From: Trichomonas vaginalis G3
Lineage: Eukaryota > Parabasalia > Trichomonadida > Trichomonadidae
Length of the DNA stretch: 64,000 nt
Assembly (NCBI RefSeq): GCF_026262505.1
Contig: NC_067203.1
Location: 27,509,411-27,573,410, forward strand
Direction of reading: 5' to 3'
The position numbers and the translations under genes are program-made. Positions 19,963 through 30,176 of this stretch are shown piece after piece (position 1 is the first letter of the stretch; each line of letters begins with the position of its first letter). Under the pieces are notes generated by a model that had not been told where the DNA came from, made no database searches, and saw only the letters and a list, made by a program, of their open reading frames with translations.

Positions 19963-20289
19963 ATGACGAAAACTATTGAGATAACAAACTACAACGGTCA
20001 TGAGTTCAAGAATTTGTTCTTCGTTCCTCGTGAAAATACATTCTATCAGATACGAGGGAGAAAGGGTAAAGTTAGTTTGAGCGTTTATGAAGGAATGAAG
20101 AATGGAAAGTTTATACAAGCATACGATACAAACGGTAAGCGTGTTTCATTAGCTTTGTCAAAACTTACAGGTATAAACTATGACAGTGATTTTGACTCTG
20201 ACGATTGGAGCGACAGCAGCGATACTGAAGAATATGAACTATTGTGTGAAGCACAGCAATGGGAAGAGTTGCAATACTTTTGTAAGTGA
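19963..20289 (+). CDS. Small acidic-tailed protein (108 aa)
   Basis: The first 65 residues form a beta-rich domain (FVPRENTFYQIRGRKGKVSLSVYEG); the tail has an acidic DSDFDSDDWSDSSDTEE stretch. The ATG follows a long T/A-rich spacer. No family recognised. It lies between the small paralogue gene and the collar-domain gene. Confidence 0.5.
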   Translation: MTKTIEITNYNGHEFKNLFFVPRENTFYQIRGRKGKVSLSVYEGMKNGKFIQAYDTNGKRVSLALSKLTGINYDSDFDSDDWSDSSDTEEYELLCEAQQWEELQYFCK

Positions 20290-20470
20290 GAACGTTTATT
20301 TTTACAGTAGTAAGGTGAAGTGGTTGGCGGCTTTATAAATATTTAAGGTTAAGTTGGTGTTTGTGTTTGTGTTGTAAAATATACGTTAACGGTTTTGTAA
20401 AGTGTCAAATTCACATATCAGGTGTAAGGAGGCTCGCAGTGCCTCCGTACACTTGATATGTATACTAACT
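20290..20470. repeat. Spacer with a large GC-rich imperfect palindrome
   Basis: Within this spacer, 20413-20461 forms an imperfect palindrome: catatcaggtgta and tacacttgatatg as outer arms and ggaggc/gcctcc around a tcgcagt loop as the inner stem. It overlaps the beginning of the open frame at 20402. Confidence 0.7.
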
Positions 20471-21181
20471 AGAGACAATCCTATAATATCTCATATGTTT
20501 GATTTAATGAACCCAGTAGGTTCTATTTATACATCTATGGATGCAAGAGGTCCTCAAGTAATGTTTGGTGTTGGTGCATGGGAACAAATAGTTGACAGGT
20601 TTTTGTATTGTGCAAACTCTTCAAAGGAAACAGGAGGAAGTAAAACGATTTCAGGTGAAAATTTACCCGCACACAGTCATTACATAGATTTAAGATTATA
20701 TTATAAAAAATATTCTGACACAAACCAGAAGAAACCTGAAATAGTTACACTATATCTTAAGTTCAAAAGAGACAATCCTATAATATCTCATATGTTTGAT
20801 TTAATGAACCCAGTAGGTTCTATTTATACATCTATGGATGCAAGAGGTCCTCAAGTAATGTTTGGTGTTGGTGCATGGGAACAAATAGTTGACAGGTTTT
20901 TGTATTGTGCAAACTCTTCAAAGGAAACAGGAGGAAGTAAAACGATTTCAGGTGAAAATTTACCCGCACACAGTAATGTTTGGGATTGGTCAGGAATGAC
21001 AAAAGGTCGAGGATATGATGTTAAAGATGATGTTAAGTTTGCTATAAATTGTTACTGGGATGACACTCAGGGAGAAGGAAACCATACACATTTCGTTTCA
21101 GGATATACACAAACAACGGGACAAAGTAAAGAATACATGCCACCATTTATGACTGTATTCGCATGGTATAGAGTTCAATGA
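20402..21181 (+). pseudogene. Tail-collar fibre fragment with duplicated domain
   Basis: The open frame encodes a tail-collar domain (MNPVGSIYTSMD, FGVGAWEQIVDRF, GGSKTISGENLPAHS, NHTHFVSG, YMPPFMTVFAWYRV) in which the first part is present twice as a recent 207-bp direct duplication. It resembles the end of the fibre genes at 3615-6403 and 52474-53737 and looks like a detached remnant of such a gene rather than a complete one. A fibre or receptor-binding origin is inferred from the collar similarity. Confidence 0.65.
20471..20974 (+). repeat. 207-bp direct duplication, 297-bp offset
   Basis: Copies at 20471-20677 and 20768-20974 are essentially identical and in frame with each other, separated by 90 bp of unrelated sequence. 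This indicates a very recent duplication. Confidence 0.9.
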
Positions 21182-21281
21182 ATGTGCTTGACCCAAAGGT
21201 CTGGGCTTACCGAATGAACTAAATATATTTTATGTCTGTAATTAATTAGGTAATGAAGTAATGGATGAACTGCAGAAATAA

Positions 21282-21333
21282 ATGTTTACGTTAATGTTTA
21301 CGTTAATGTTTACGTTAATGTTTATGTTAATGT
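21282..21333 (+). repeat. 12-bp tandem repeat (atgtttacgtta)
   Basis: About four copies of atgtttacgtta stand immediately outside the left inverted repeat of the helicase cassette. Confidence 0.85.
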
Positions 21334-21623
21334 TTTCAGGTTATTCAATAATTAATTATTTTTGAAGAACTGAAGGTGTCACCAGGTCATTTAACTCATG
21401 ACATTTAGGCAACACAGGAGGAAGGCAGTTATGACTTATTTTTGAAGAACTGAAGGTGTCACCAGGTCACCAGGTCATTTAACTCATGACATTTTGACAA
21501 CAACACGGGTTATTCAATAATTAATTATTTTTGAAGAACTGAAGGTGTCACCAGGTCACCATGTGTCACCAGGTCATTTAACTTCTCTGAAAAATGTGAC
21601 AACATGACATTTTGACAACATTT
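21326..21623 (+). repeat. Left inverted repeat array of the helicase cassette
   Basis: This is an array of units containing ttgaagaactgaaggtgtca and caggtcatttaact. It is the inverted counterpart of 24042-24501: the outer gttaatgttttcagg (21326) pairs with cctgaaaacattaac (24487-24501), and the inner tgacattttgacaaca pairs with tgttgtcaaaatgtca near 24042. Confidence 0.85.
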
Positions 21624-21642
21624 ACGAAAATTTGATGCAGTC

Positions 21643-21693
21643 CAAAAATAAAGTTAGTTTTAAAATTATTTTTATTTTTTTATTCCTATATAA
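21643..21693 (+). promoter_or_regulatory. Conserved upstream motif of the helicase gene
   Basis: The sequence aaaaataaagttagttttaa, then T-rich DNA and cctatataa, ends at the start codon, matching the motif upstream of the KilA-N genes. Confidence 0.5.
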
Positions 21694-24006
21694 ATGACAG
21701 CAACAAACAACAACAGCAACTTTATCGTTTCTGATGAAAAAGTTATTGATTCATTAGCTGAGGAATTAGTTGTGGCAGAAACTAAAACCCTCAACGAAAG
21801 AATTGGTGAAAACAAGATTGATTTACATAACTACCTCAAACATGATGGAGGAAGAGGAAGGAAAACTGGTGTGGCTTTATTAGTAAATAAAATTTCAAAT
21901 TTAACGATTATAGATGTTGATATCAATAAATCATACAATGATGAACTTAAAGAAACAGTTAGAAAAGATATTTTATCAAAACTTTCGGATAAAGATGTTA
22001 TCGTTAAAACCGCTTCAGGAGGTCTTCACATTTATTGCAACACTAATTTCTTCTATGCAGTTTCGAACAGAATGATTAAATGTTATTCCTGCAATGATTA
22101 TGATATCGATATCATGACTTCTATGGATGATTCAAAGCGTTCTTTAGTAGTTATGGCTGATTCAAGAGTTCGCAAGAATGCAACAGAACCAATCAATACA
22201 TACTCATTCATTCGTGGAAGTTATGATTCAACATTAACTAGAACAGTGAATGATATATTAAATGATTTGAATATTAAGGTAAGAGTTGAACAGAAGAACG
22301 AAGAAATAAAGACTATCATGAATGAAAACAAAGATGTAAACATTGACGATAAACTTGCCCAGAGCATAGTCGATGGCATCTGTGATTTTGAAGTACATAA
22401 TGATGGTGGAAACATGAATTTAGAAAAAGAAGTTACATTATTCACACTGTTTCAAGCAATTAATTCGTTACCTAATCATTTAATTAATGAAGCATACGAT
22501 AACGTTTATAATTTCTGCAATTTAACTGAAAATGCAAAAAGTAATTTTGAAAAAGCACGTAGTAGATATGCACATTTAATGACTTCTCCATTTGTTTTGG
22601 TGAAGATTCTAAAACTTTATCAAAAGGAATATTATGATGAATATGTTTTACCTTTATTACGTAAGCCAAAAATAACATTTGATATAAAACTTGATGACTC
22701 GTTTTTGATAACAGATATTAGACGCAAGGCTGAAAATCATCAGTATAAAAACAGTTCTGAAGTAATTGAGGATTTATCACGTGTAATCCGTTTTGTAGAT
22801 TGTGGAAATAAATATTTCATTCAAAAGGACTATAATATCCACGACAAAATGAATCAAATATCATTCGTTCTTCAATCAAACATGAAAGAGTCACTCAAAA
22901 TGATTAAATTATTTAAAGAAGAAGGTAAAACCATAACAGCATGGGACGTACTATTAAATCAATTATCCTCATTAACCGTTAAGGGTGTTTGCTTTAAATC
23001 TGATTCTCCAGATGTTTTCTCAACGTTTCAGGGTTATAAATACAACATTCTTGAAAAGCCTGATTACTCAAAAATTGAGATGTTTATGAATTTCATTAAA
23101 GAAGCCATTTGTGATAATAACGATGAAGTGTATAAATACCTTCTCGGCTGGATTGCATCAATGATTCAACATCCTGGAATCAAGAATGAAACAGCAATTA
23201 TTTTGAAAGGACTTCAGGGAACAGGTAAAAACAGATTTACAGACATTATTTCTGAACTTCTCGCTGGTTATTCATGTAAAAACATTACTGAAATAAGTGA
23301 GCTAACGGGTAATTTCAACTCAGTAGTTGAGAATAAAATGTTTCTTGTACTTAATGAACTCAAGAATGTAGGTGAAGACAGACTTGCAAACTTCAACGCT
23401 TTGAAATCAATTATTACGGATAATGAGATTAGAATTAATGAAAAGAATCAACCCAGAAGAACTGCTCAGAATGTTGCAAACTTCATTTTCGTAACTAACA
23501 ACGTCTACCCTGTCAAAATTGAAGTTGGAGACAGAAGATACGTGGTTTTAAGGGTCAATGGTAAATTCAAGGGTCAATTTAATTACTTCAAGAATTTGAT
23601 GAATTCATGCACAAAGGAATTTTATGATAACCTTTTAACATATTTTATCAATTACGACCTTTCATCATTTAATGTACGAATCATACCGATGACTGAAGCC
23701 AAACAAGATTTAATTGAATTATCAACAAATCCTTTAGATGTATGGATAAATACACATTATGATGAATTGTGTACAGGTATGACGTGTAAAAATGCTCTAT
23801 TCTGCAAACCATCAGACATGAAAGACAAGAATTTTCAAATGAGCATTAAGGATAAATGTGATAGGAAACAAAGAAAAATAGATGGTAAACAAACATGGTA
23901 TTATGTTTTGAAAGAAGAAATGAAAGGATTATATAAACAGGTTGAACCAAACGATAATGAGGATTCATTTACTGACGATGAAATACCTGTAAATGAAGCT
24001 TTATAA
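21694..24006 (+). CDS. PrimPol-superfamily 3 helicase (D5-like)
   Basis: A 770-aa replication protein. The N-terminal part has the archaeo-eukaryotic primase pattern: IIDVDI (near residue 73), ASGGLHIYC and DIDIM. A linker follows, then the superfamily 3 helicase core with Walker A GLQGTGKNRFTDI (residues about 508-520), Walker B-type MFLVLNELKN and motif C ANFIFVTNN. Such enzymes unwind and prime viral DNA and form hexameric rings. A relative with the helicase part is at 39720-40955. The frame is open throughout. It is flanked by inverted repeats. Confidence 0.85.
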   Translation: MTATNNNSNFIVSDEKVIDSLAEELVVAETKTLNERIGENKIDLHNYLKHDGGRGRKTGVALLVNKISNLTIIDVDINKSYNDELKETVRKDILSKLSDKDVIVKTASGGLHIYCNTNFFYAVSNRMIKCYSCNDYDIDIMTSMDDSKRSLVVMADSRVRKNATEPINTYSFIRGSYDSTLTRTVNDILNDLNIKVRVEQKNEEIKTIMNENKDVNIDDKLAQSIVDGICDFEVHNDGGNMNLEKEVTLFTLFQAINSLPNHLINEAYDNVYNFCNLTENAKSNFEKARSRYAHLMTSPFVLVKILKLYQKEYYDEYVLPLLRKPKITFDIKLDDSFLITDIRRKAENHQYKNSSEVIEDLSRVIRFVDCGNKYFIQKDYNIHDKMNQISFVLQSNMKESLKMIKLFKEEGKTITAWDVLLNQLSSLTVKGVCFKSDSPDVFSTFQGYKYNILEKPDYSKIEMFMNFIKEAICDNNDEVYKYLLGWIASMIQHPGIKNETAIILKGLQGTGKNRFTDIISELLAGYSCKNITEISELTGNFNSVVENKMFLVLNELKNVGEDRLANFNALKSIITDNEIRINEKNQPRRTAQNVANFIFVTNNVYPVKIEVGDRRYVVLRVNGKFKGQFNYFKNLMNSCTKEFYDNLLTYFINYDLSSFNVRIIPMTEAKQDLIELSTNPLDVWINTHYDELCTGMTCKNALFCKPSDMKDKNFQMSIKDKCDRKQRKIDGKQTWYYVLKEEMKGLYKQVEPNDNEDSFTDDEIPVNEAL

Positions 24007-24041
24007 AGTATGATTGGAATTTATTTTTGCATTAATCCTGC

Positions 24042-24501
24042 TGTGTTGTCAAAATGTCATGTTGTCTCATTTTTTCAGAGAAGTTAAATTACCTGGTGAC
24101 CTGGTGACCCCTTCAGTTCTTCAAAAATAATTCATAACTGCCTTCCTCCTGTGTTGTTGTCTAAATGTCATGTTGTCTCATTTTTTCAGAGAAGTTAAAT
24201 TACCTGGTGACCTGGTGACCCCTTCAGTTCTTCAAAAATAATTCATAACTGCCTTCCTCCTGTGTTGTTGTCTAAATGTCATGTTGTCTCATTTTTTCAG
24301 AGAAGTTAAATTACCTGGTGACCTGGTGACCCCTTCAGTTCTTCAAAAATAATTCATAACTGCCTTCCTCCTGTGTTGTTGTCTAAATGTCATGTTGTCT
24401 CATTTTTTCAGAGAAGTTAAATTACCTGGTGACCCGGTGACCTGGTGACCCCTTCAGTTCTTCAAAAATAATTCATTATTGAATGACCTGAAAACATTAA
24501 C
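24042..24501 (-). repeat. Right inverted repeat array with 111-bp tandem units
   Basis: About four tandem 111-bp units (the marker cataactgcc recurs at 24133, 24244 and 24355) contain cctggtgacctggtgacccc and tcattttttcagagaagtta. The array is the inverted counterpart of 21326-21623. Confidence 0.9.
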
Positions 24502-24540
24502 GATAAAATAACTGATGACAAATTTTTATTTTTATCATAA

Positions 24541-24705
24541 ATGGATACCCCACAAGCTCAAAATTTACCACGAATCATAACAAGGGAGGAAACGATAAAA
24601 ATGATGCGAGAACTTGCTAAAAATAACAAACCACTAAAACTGAGAAAATGTGGTTATGCAGTAATGATGGAAAGAGAGACGTTGTCGAAGAGGAATAAAA
24701 ATTAA
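24541..24705 (+). CDS. Small basic protein (54 aa)
   Basis: The frame opens at an ATG after an AT-rich spacer (tttttatttttatcataa). The protein is lysine/arginine-rich, with RIITREETIKMMRELAK and a basic tail RETLSKRNKN. Its stop overlaps the end of the convergent gene at 24702 by 4 bp. It could be a small DNA-binding protein; no family recognised. Confidence 0.45.
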   Translation: MDTPQAQNLPRIITREETIKMMRELAKNNKPLKLRKCGYAVMMERETLSKRNKN

Positions 24706-24965
24706 ATTTGGATTGAGTTTAAAAATTCATCTTTATTAAATTCATCTCTTCCAATCAATTTATTTATTCTATTAAATTCTTTTATTTTTGCTTCACTCAG
24801 TTTAAGGATTGAACGGTAAGTTTCTAATTTTTCGATTATTTCTTTATCGTTTTCAACCCCACCGCATTGCGGCTTCTTTTCGTAATAGCATATTTTTGAT
24901 TTAATTCTGTTTAGTTTCTTTTTATATTCATCGTCTGGACTCTTGACTGCTTTGTTGTCACTCAT
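24702..24965 (-). CDS. Small coiled-coil protein carrying a palindromic element
   Basis: An 87-aa, lysine/glutamate-rich, mostly helical protein (EIIEKLETYRSILKLSEAKIK). In the middle, KKPQCGGVEN is encoded by palindromic element copy 3 (24856-24876), in the same frame as the copies in the two polymerase genes. The start ATG at 24965 follows an AT-rich spacer shared with the integrase end. Function unknown. Confidence 0.5.
   Translation of the reverse strand: MSDNKAVKSPDDEYKKKLNRIKSKICYYEKKPQCGGVENDKEIIEKLETYRSILKLSEAKIKEFNRINKLIGRDEFNKDEFLNSIQI
24856..24876 (-). repeat. GC-rich palindromic element, copy 3
   Basis: On the minus strand it reads aagccgcaatgcggtgggg, encoding KPQCGG within the 87-aa protein. 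The arms accgc/gcggt form the stem. Confidence 0.7.
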
Positions 24966-24985
24966 TTCTTACGAAATAAAAAAAA

Positions 24986-26393
24986 TTAAATATTATTTAA
25001 ATATAATGGAGTAATAAAATAAATCGGAATTTCTATTAATTTATTGTCAACTTCAACTAATGCATTGCCGTTAATATATCTAACAAATTCAGCTATTGTG
25101 TCAAATCTTCGTCTTCTTTTTGTCATTGATTTATCAGTTTTTCCATAATCGAGATGAATTAAAACTTTATTCCCTTGTTTAAAATTCATGAGCCCCGAAT
25201 TAATTTGTTCACGTTTAACATCATTCAACCCTTCCATTTGCTTTCTAATATATTCCCATTCTTTTGAAATATCATTTTTCATTTCCACCGGTTTCATGTT
25301 TATAGTTCTATGCCATGTATTATTATAATAATATACTAACTGTTGTATGATGGAGTCATGATTTCCATCCCAGTATATCTGACCATTAACCCCTAACGCA
25401 TCTCTAAGAGTTCTCATTACGGCATCAACTATTTTATTATGAAACGTATATGGAGAAGATGAGAAGTAAAAATTAATTTGTGGGAAATAATGAGCCATAG
25501 CTGCCTGAAATCCTTTATCACCATCACCCCTTATATTATCTACTCTTTCATGATCTAGTAAGTATTGAATAGCTCTTCTTGTTTCCTGTTCTGTTTTCCC
25601 TTTCACCGGAATGCAATATAAATATCTAGTGTTAATGTTAATGGCAAATAAATAAGTAACTTTTCCTTTTGAATATTCCAGATGATCGATTTCGTATGAA
25701 TATGGATATGGAGCAAATGAAGGGCGACTAAATTTTTCCTTTAACGGTTGAATTTTCGGGTCAATTGGTTTATTTAATATCTTGAAATCCTTTTTAAAAT
25801 CTTTTTGCTTCTTTAATGTTTGAAATAGATATAATAAAGTGAATGATGAAGGATTAACTGAAGGAGGAGGAGGTACTGTCGTTGGAGGTTTTGTGTGTTG
25901 CAAGTGGTTTAATTTTATCTGCTTTGATTTTGGATTTCATTCCCCTTCATTAATTCTGGATGTATTCTATTCATTTGTTTTAAATATGCTGTATATAAAG
26001 GTTTGATATACTTTCCCGCTTCGAGTTTATGTTGAAGGATGAATTCCAAAAGTTGATCTTCATTTAAAAGTCGGGCTGAATATGGTTTAACTAATGAATC
26101 ATAAATTAAAGCTTGTGCATCATTTATGGTCTGAAGGACCTGGGCGTTTTGCACCTTTAGCTGTTGTTTTGTTTCGGCTTTGGTTTTTGTGGCTCAGGAT
26201 TATATAATTTATATAATTCATCAATATCTTCTTCTGTTAATACTTTATTTTTGAAATCTTTCAACTGTTTAAGTTGTGATTTAGTTTTTCCCTTTGAATA
26301 TTCATTATTTTTAATTTTGTCTTTAATTTCAGAAATTATTTTATTATGATATTTCAAAATTTCATTTTTATAATATGGATAATAATATTCCAT
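24986..26393 (-). pseudogene. rve-family integrase (element B)
   Basis: Three consecutive overlapping minus-strand frames cover what looks like one integrase gene (about two breaks). The part nearest 26393 is a lysine-rich helical N-terminal region. The catalytic core has YEIDHLEYSKGKVTYLFAIN, IRGDGDKGFQAAMAHYF and a VMRTLRDALG helix, and the C-terminal part has an SH3/chromo-like segment (KVLIHLDYGKTDKSM, FVRYINGNALVEV). It belongs to the same broad family as the integrase at 6423-7508 but is strongly diverged from it. Confidence 0.8.
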
Positions 26394-28250
26394 ATCATCA
26401 CCCGTTATATTGTTTCATATTTTTGGAGATATGCTTTTAAATCATAATAATCAAGAAAATTTTGATTAATACTAAATCAGCAATTAAAATTTTTAAATCT
26501 GTGTTATCCATTTATATAAAAATAAAATCAATGTTTTAAGGGTGCCCACCTCTTTGAATCATAGTATCAAAACCATCATTAACGGTTCCTTTTGTCTCTT
26601 CTGTGGCATTTTATTAAAAATAAATTTTAAATTTTAAATAAATGGCATACAACATCCATTTTCACAACATACAGCCTTAGTGTGTGCTCCTGTTAATGCA
26701 GTCTTACCAATTGTTAAGCGAGTCATTGACCCATTTTTAAGTTGTAAATTAATATTCTGACCATCAAATATCAATTTATCATTTATTATATCCAAATAAT
26801 TTTTAGGTGTTAATTGTTTATTTTGTCGTAAACTAACACCTTTCATTTTTTGTGCAATCTTTTTAAAATCACTTCCATCAATTGAACCGTTGAATGATGT
26901 ATAACACTTAGGACATAAAGCAACCATGTTATCACCTTGTTTCTCAATTGCTAAACCCAATAACTTCTTCTCATGTGCTTTTTCTTCAGCTTTATTCTTT
27001 AATTTAGGTTTAAATTTCTCATCAAAACAGAAGAAATCAAATGGTGCGAATTTGAAAATGTTTTTATCATAAAATTGTTTATCAGTAACAATTGCTTGAA
27101 ATGCTTGAGTGTTAGGAAGATTTGGGTCGCCAGCGATTGCCCAATAAGATGAATCAGTATCACCTTCAATGAAATGAAAACGATTAACATTCATGCATTT
27201 ATACATAAAATCATAAATGAAAACCAAATACCAGTATTTAGCATTATCTAAAGTGAAGAATGCCTCTTGTAAACATGTATCACATCTATAAAATCTATCT
27301 TTAAGCATCACTTGATATGTATCCTCACCTATTTCTCTTATGTTTTTAAACTTATTTGACATACATGCAACGCGTGCCTTCTGTGCATTCATTATTTTAG
27401 TCTTTGCGTAATTTTGTGTATTCATTGCATCGTAACCATATGATCCATTAAGTGAAATCTTGCAAAATAAACTTTTTCCTTTATTTCCTTCTAATTCAGC
27501 CTTTTGTCTTTCGTTCATAAATTCTTTCGCAAATTCATTAAAACAAGTGTTTTTAGTAAATGTTAAAATTGATTGAATGTCATCAATGATAAAATGAAAT
27601 CTGTCTATTAGATACCAAGATAATAAGAAGAAAATGGTTGATATTGGTTGTGTGTTGATGCTAACTGAGTTAATTTTCTCTGTTTCTGGTCAACTGGTAG
27701 ATTGTTTGATTTCATGTAATTATACATAAAACTGCCAATTGTTTTTTCATCTGTGATAATATCTAAGTTTCTTATTATCGGTAAAAAGTTTATGTAATCA
27801 TTAATGTATTTTTCATCAATGTGACCCTTTACTTCAGCCACGAATAAAGTATTTTTTTCTTAATATTCCCAGTGCTTTTGCTTTCTTTGTTGCTGTATCA
27901 CAAATGATAACACCATTCAATCTTCCCGGCATATACATTTTATGGTCAGTATATTGAATGAAATCATGAGGATTAGATGAAAATGATGAAGGATATAATG
28001 AATTAAAGTCAACTCCAACGAAATGAGTCATAATGTTGGTGGTGTCCTCATTTGATACAGTTTTAGTTTCTGGATTATATGAAAGTTTATTAATGTGCGT
28101 GATTCCTTTAAGATTAACACGATGTTGAACATTTGATAGACCACCAGTAATTCCATTACGGAGAATGTGATAAGCTTCAACTGAATCTAAAGTCATTGGT
28201 AAATTATTTTTTAATGCATAATTTCTTAAATTGATTCTTAAACGTTGAAC

Positions 28251-28397
28251 ATCTTCATCTTTATTTGATTTTACGACATTGCAATAACAACACATTAACT
28301 GACAATTTTCTTTGGTATGTGGTTTTTCATTATCGATTCTATCCAATGTTGGTTTATTTACATATGTAAACGCTTTACCACACATTTTGCATTTAGA
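28251..28397 (-). other. HNH-like region embedded in PolB
   Basis: Two CxxC pairs (CKMC and CCYC) bracket LDRIDNEKPHTKENCQL and end in NVVKSNKDED, the pattern of HNH endonucleases of the type found in mobile introns and inteins. It sits between the exonuclease and palm parts of the polymerase. It may be a functional nuclease, a structural zinc module, or a remnant of an insertion. Confidence 0.7.
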
Positions 28398-29335
28398 TGA
28401 AAGGATTAAATCGTGATAGTATTGAATCATCCATTGAAACATTATTTTTGGTATCTCTTTTCGCCTTTTCATCTTGTTTCTTATATGATTCAATTTTATA
28501 TTTCCAATACTTTTTGTTAATTCAAAACTTGATTCCACATTTTCTTCTTCTGGATATGTTTCGTTAGGATTGAAGTTCTTATATGCTAACGCGTAACGAA
28601 TCATTGATGCATTCGATGATAAAGAAAGATTATGAAGCATGTCAATTTTATAAACAAATGTTTCTTCGATAATTTTATCAATTGGGTCAATCATAATTTC
28701 AACGTCTTTATTGCAATAATGAATAAAATATTCTAATCTATTCTCAAAATTTTTAGCATCATTGAGATATATTTGATAATCTGAATCGGATATTGTTTCT
28801 TGTGTTAATGCTGAATAAAATGAATCTTGAGTGAATGGTTCCTTTTTATATAATTCATCTTCGTAATTCTCCCATGTGATGAATTGATAAGGGAAAAAGG
28901 ATTTAACACGTGATTTATTGTTTCCGAAATCTTGAGTGAATTGGTCTAATGTTCCACCCGCTATATAATTTCTGATGTCAATAAATCTTAATTCATATGG
29001 ACAGTTTGTTTTCTTTACTATGACTTGCTTAAATTGAGAAGAAGAACCCAGCATTGATTTTATCTTCCATTTTGCAGTATTTAAATCACGAAGAATTAAA
29101 TTTAAATCAAACTTTCCCGAATTAAAACCAATGATATTCACTTTATTAAATTCTTCATCTAAAAGCTCTTCATTGCTTCCTTTTGTTTCTCATTTAATGT
29201 ATTCATTAATTCTTCATATTGTTCAATATTTGATTTAGCAACTAATGAACAGGTTGAAAATAAAAATTCAATCCAATCAGAGATGAACGAATCACTTGAT
29301 GTTAAGCAAAAATTCCTCGTAAATGTTTTATCACG

Positions 29336-29364
29336 GTCTACGACCTCGCCGCTTTGCGGCTTTA
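29336..29364 (-). repeat. GC-rich palindromic element, copy 4 (inside PolB of element B)
   Basis: On the minus strand aaagccgcaaagcggcgagg is read as KPQSGE in the exonuclease region of the polymerase. Its frame is the same as in copies 2 and 3. Confidence 0.75.
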
Positions 29365-30097
29365 TTTTGACAGTTGATGATACCATAAATGGTTTTAAGT
29401 AAGCGTTCAAAGTTGCACATTCAGAAAGTTGAAGTTCTTCTTTAGTCTCTAATGTTTCGAAGTCAAAAGTAATATAATATCTTGTTGGTTTATAATATTC
29501 CTGCAAATTATGTGCTAATAGCCATTGATATATCTTCTGTTTCGTGATATGTGGTGCATATGGTTGTTGTGTGTTTTGCAATTGAACGTCTTGAATTAAT
29601 CTTCCATTATTTTCTTTACATTTCTCACAATGTTTTAAAAATCTTCTTTGGTTTTTCCTTTCTGGATCATCACGGATAGAATATACTTCTTCTTTGCAAA
29701 AGGGGCAAACTTTATATCCTGTGAGTGCTTCAACGTCTGTAATTCTGTCAGCGTGAAGTTTTCCACATGGACTCTGTGTTAATAAAATATTTACTGTTTC
29801 AAATTCTGGATCTATCATTATTGATTCCACTAATGGAAAGTCTACCTTGTTAATGTCTACGTCTTCTGGTTGAGGGTCACAATAATAAAAATCAATATTA
29901 ACGTTTAACATTCTTGCTAACCTCTCACTTTCTGATGAAATGTCAAATCCTTCATATGCATCTATGGCTTCATTTAAATAACTTCTACGAGTTTTAGGAT
30001 TAACACCATCAGGAATGTTATAGAAGCGTTTAAATAACCTTCTACCTTCGGCTCTTATTTGATTATCATTCATTTTAGCTGTTCCATTTTTGTTCAT

Positions 30098-30176
30098 TTA
30101 TGTAAGAATAAAAATTAAAAAATAAATAAAAATAAAGTTTATTTTTTTTAAAGTCCGAGACTCAGAGAGTCCAGGG
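30098..30176 (-). promoter_or_regulatory. Spacer with AT-rich upstream motif and a GC-rich hairpin
   Basis: The 79-bp spacer between two minus-strand genes has a GC-rich end (gactctctgagtc, a hairpin next to the stop of 30177-31313) and then ataaactttatttttattta leading to the ATG at 30097. It looks like a newly placed promoter plus a palindromic repeat. Confidence 0.4.

Larger units (their letters stand above)
1..21325. mobile_element. Polinton/Maverick element A (left end outside window)
   Basis: The stretch holds most of the Polinton core set: packaging ATPase, rve integrase, PolB, double jelly-roll major capsid protein, candidate minor capsid proteins and a fibre gene. The left terminus lies outside the window and I could not find a right terminal inverted repeat, so the right boundary is set where the inverted-repeat cassette begins. 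Genes on both strands are separated by short AT-rich spacers. Most large genes are open and only about six breaks are evident, so it looks like a relatively young copy. The PrimPol-helicase cassette to the right may belong to this element or to element B. Confidence 0.8.
21326..24501. mobile_element. PrimPol-helicase cassette bounded by inverted repeats
   Basis: A single large gene is bracketed by long, complex inverted repeats made of the same subunits in opposite orientation. The enclosed gene uses more A/T-ending codons than the element A genes to the left and looks more like element B. Whether the cassette moves by itself is unknown; no transposase is present within it. Confidence 0.5.
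26634..30097 (-). pseudogene. polB: Family B DNA polymerase with HNH-like domain (element B)
   Basis: Several minus-strand frames (about three breaks) encode a protein-primed-type PolB. In order of translation: a Cys-rich segment (YKVCPFC, HCEKC), exonuclease motif FDFET (near 29460), FNSGKFDLN, YCNKDVEIM, then an HNH-like region (28251-28397: CKMC, LDRIDN, HTKENCQL, CCYCN), a GGLSN element, palm motif VDFNSLYPS (near 28000), NGSYGYD (near 27440) and GDTDSS (near 27160). It is a different lineage from the polymerase at 11918-15698. Palindromic element copy 4 lies in frame at 29336. Confidence 0.85.

Noticed and set aside
24042-24501. Tandem 111-bp units considered as a CRISPR array
   Set aside because: Units are contiguous with no variable spacers, are too long, and there are no cas genes; they are the inverse of the array at 21326-21623.
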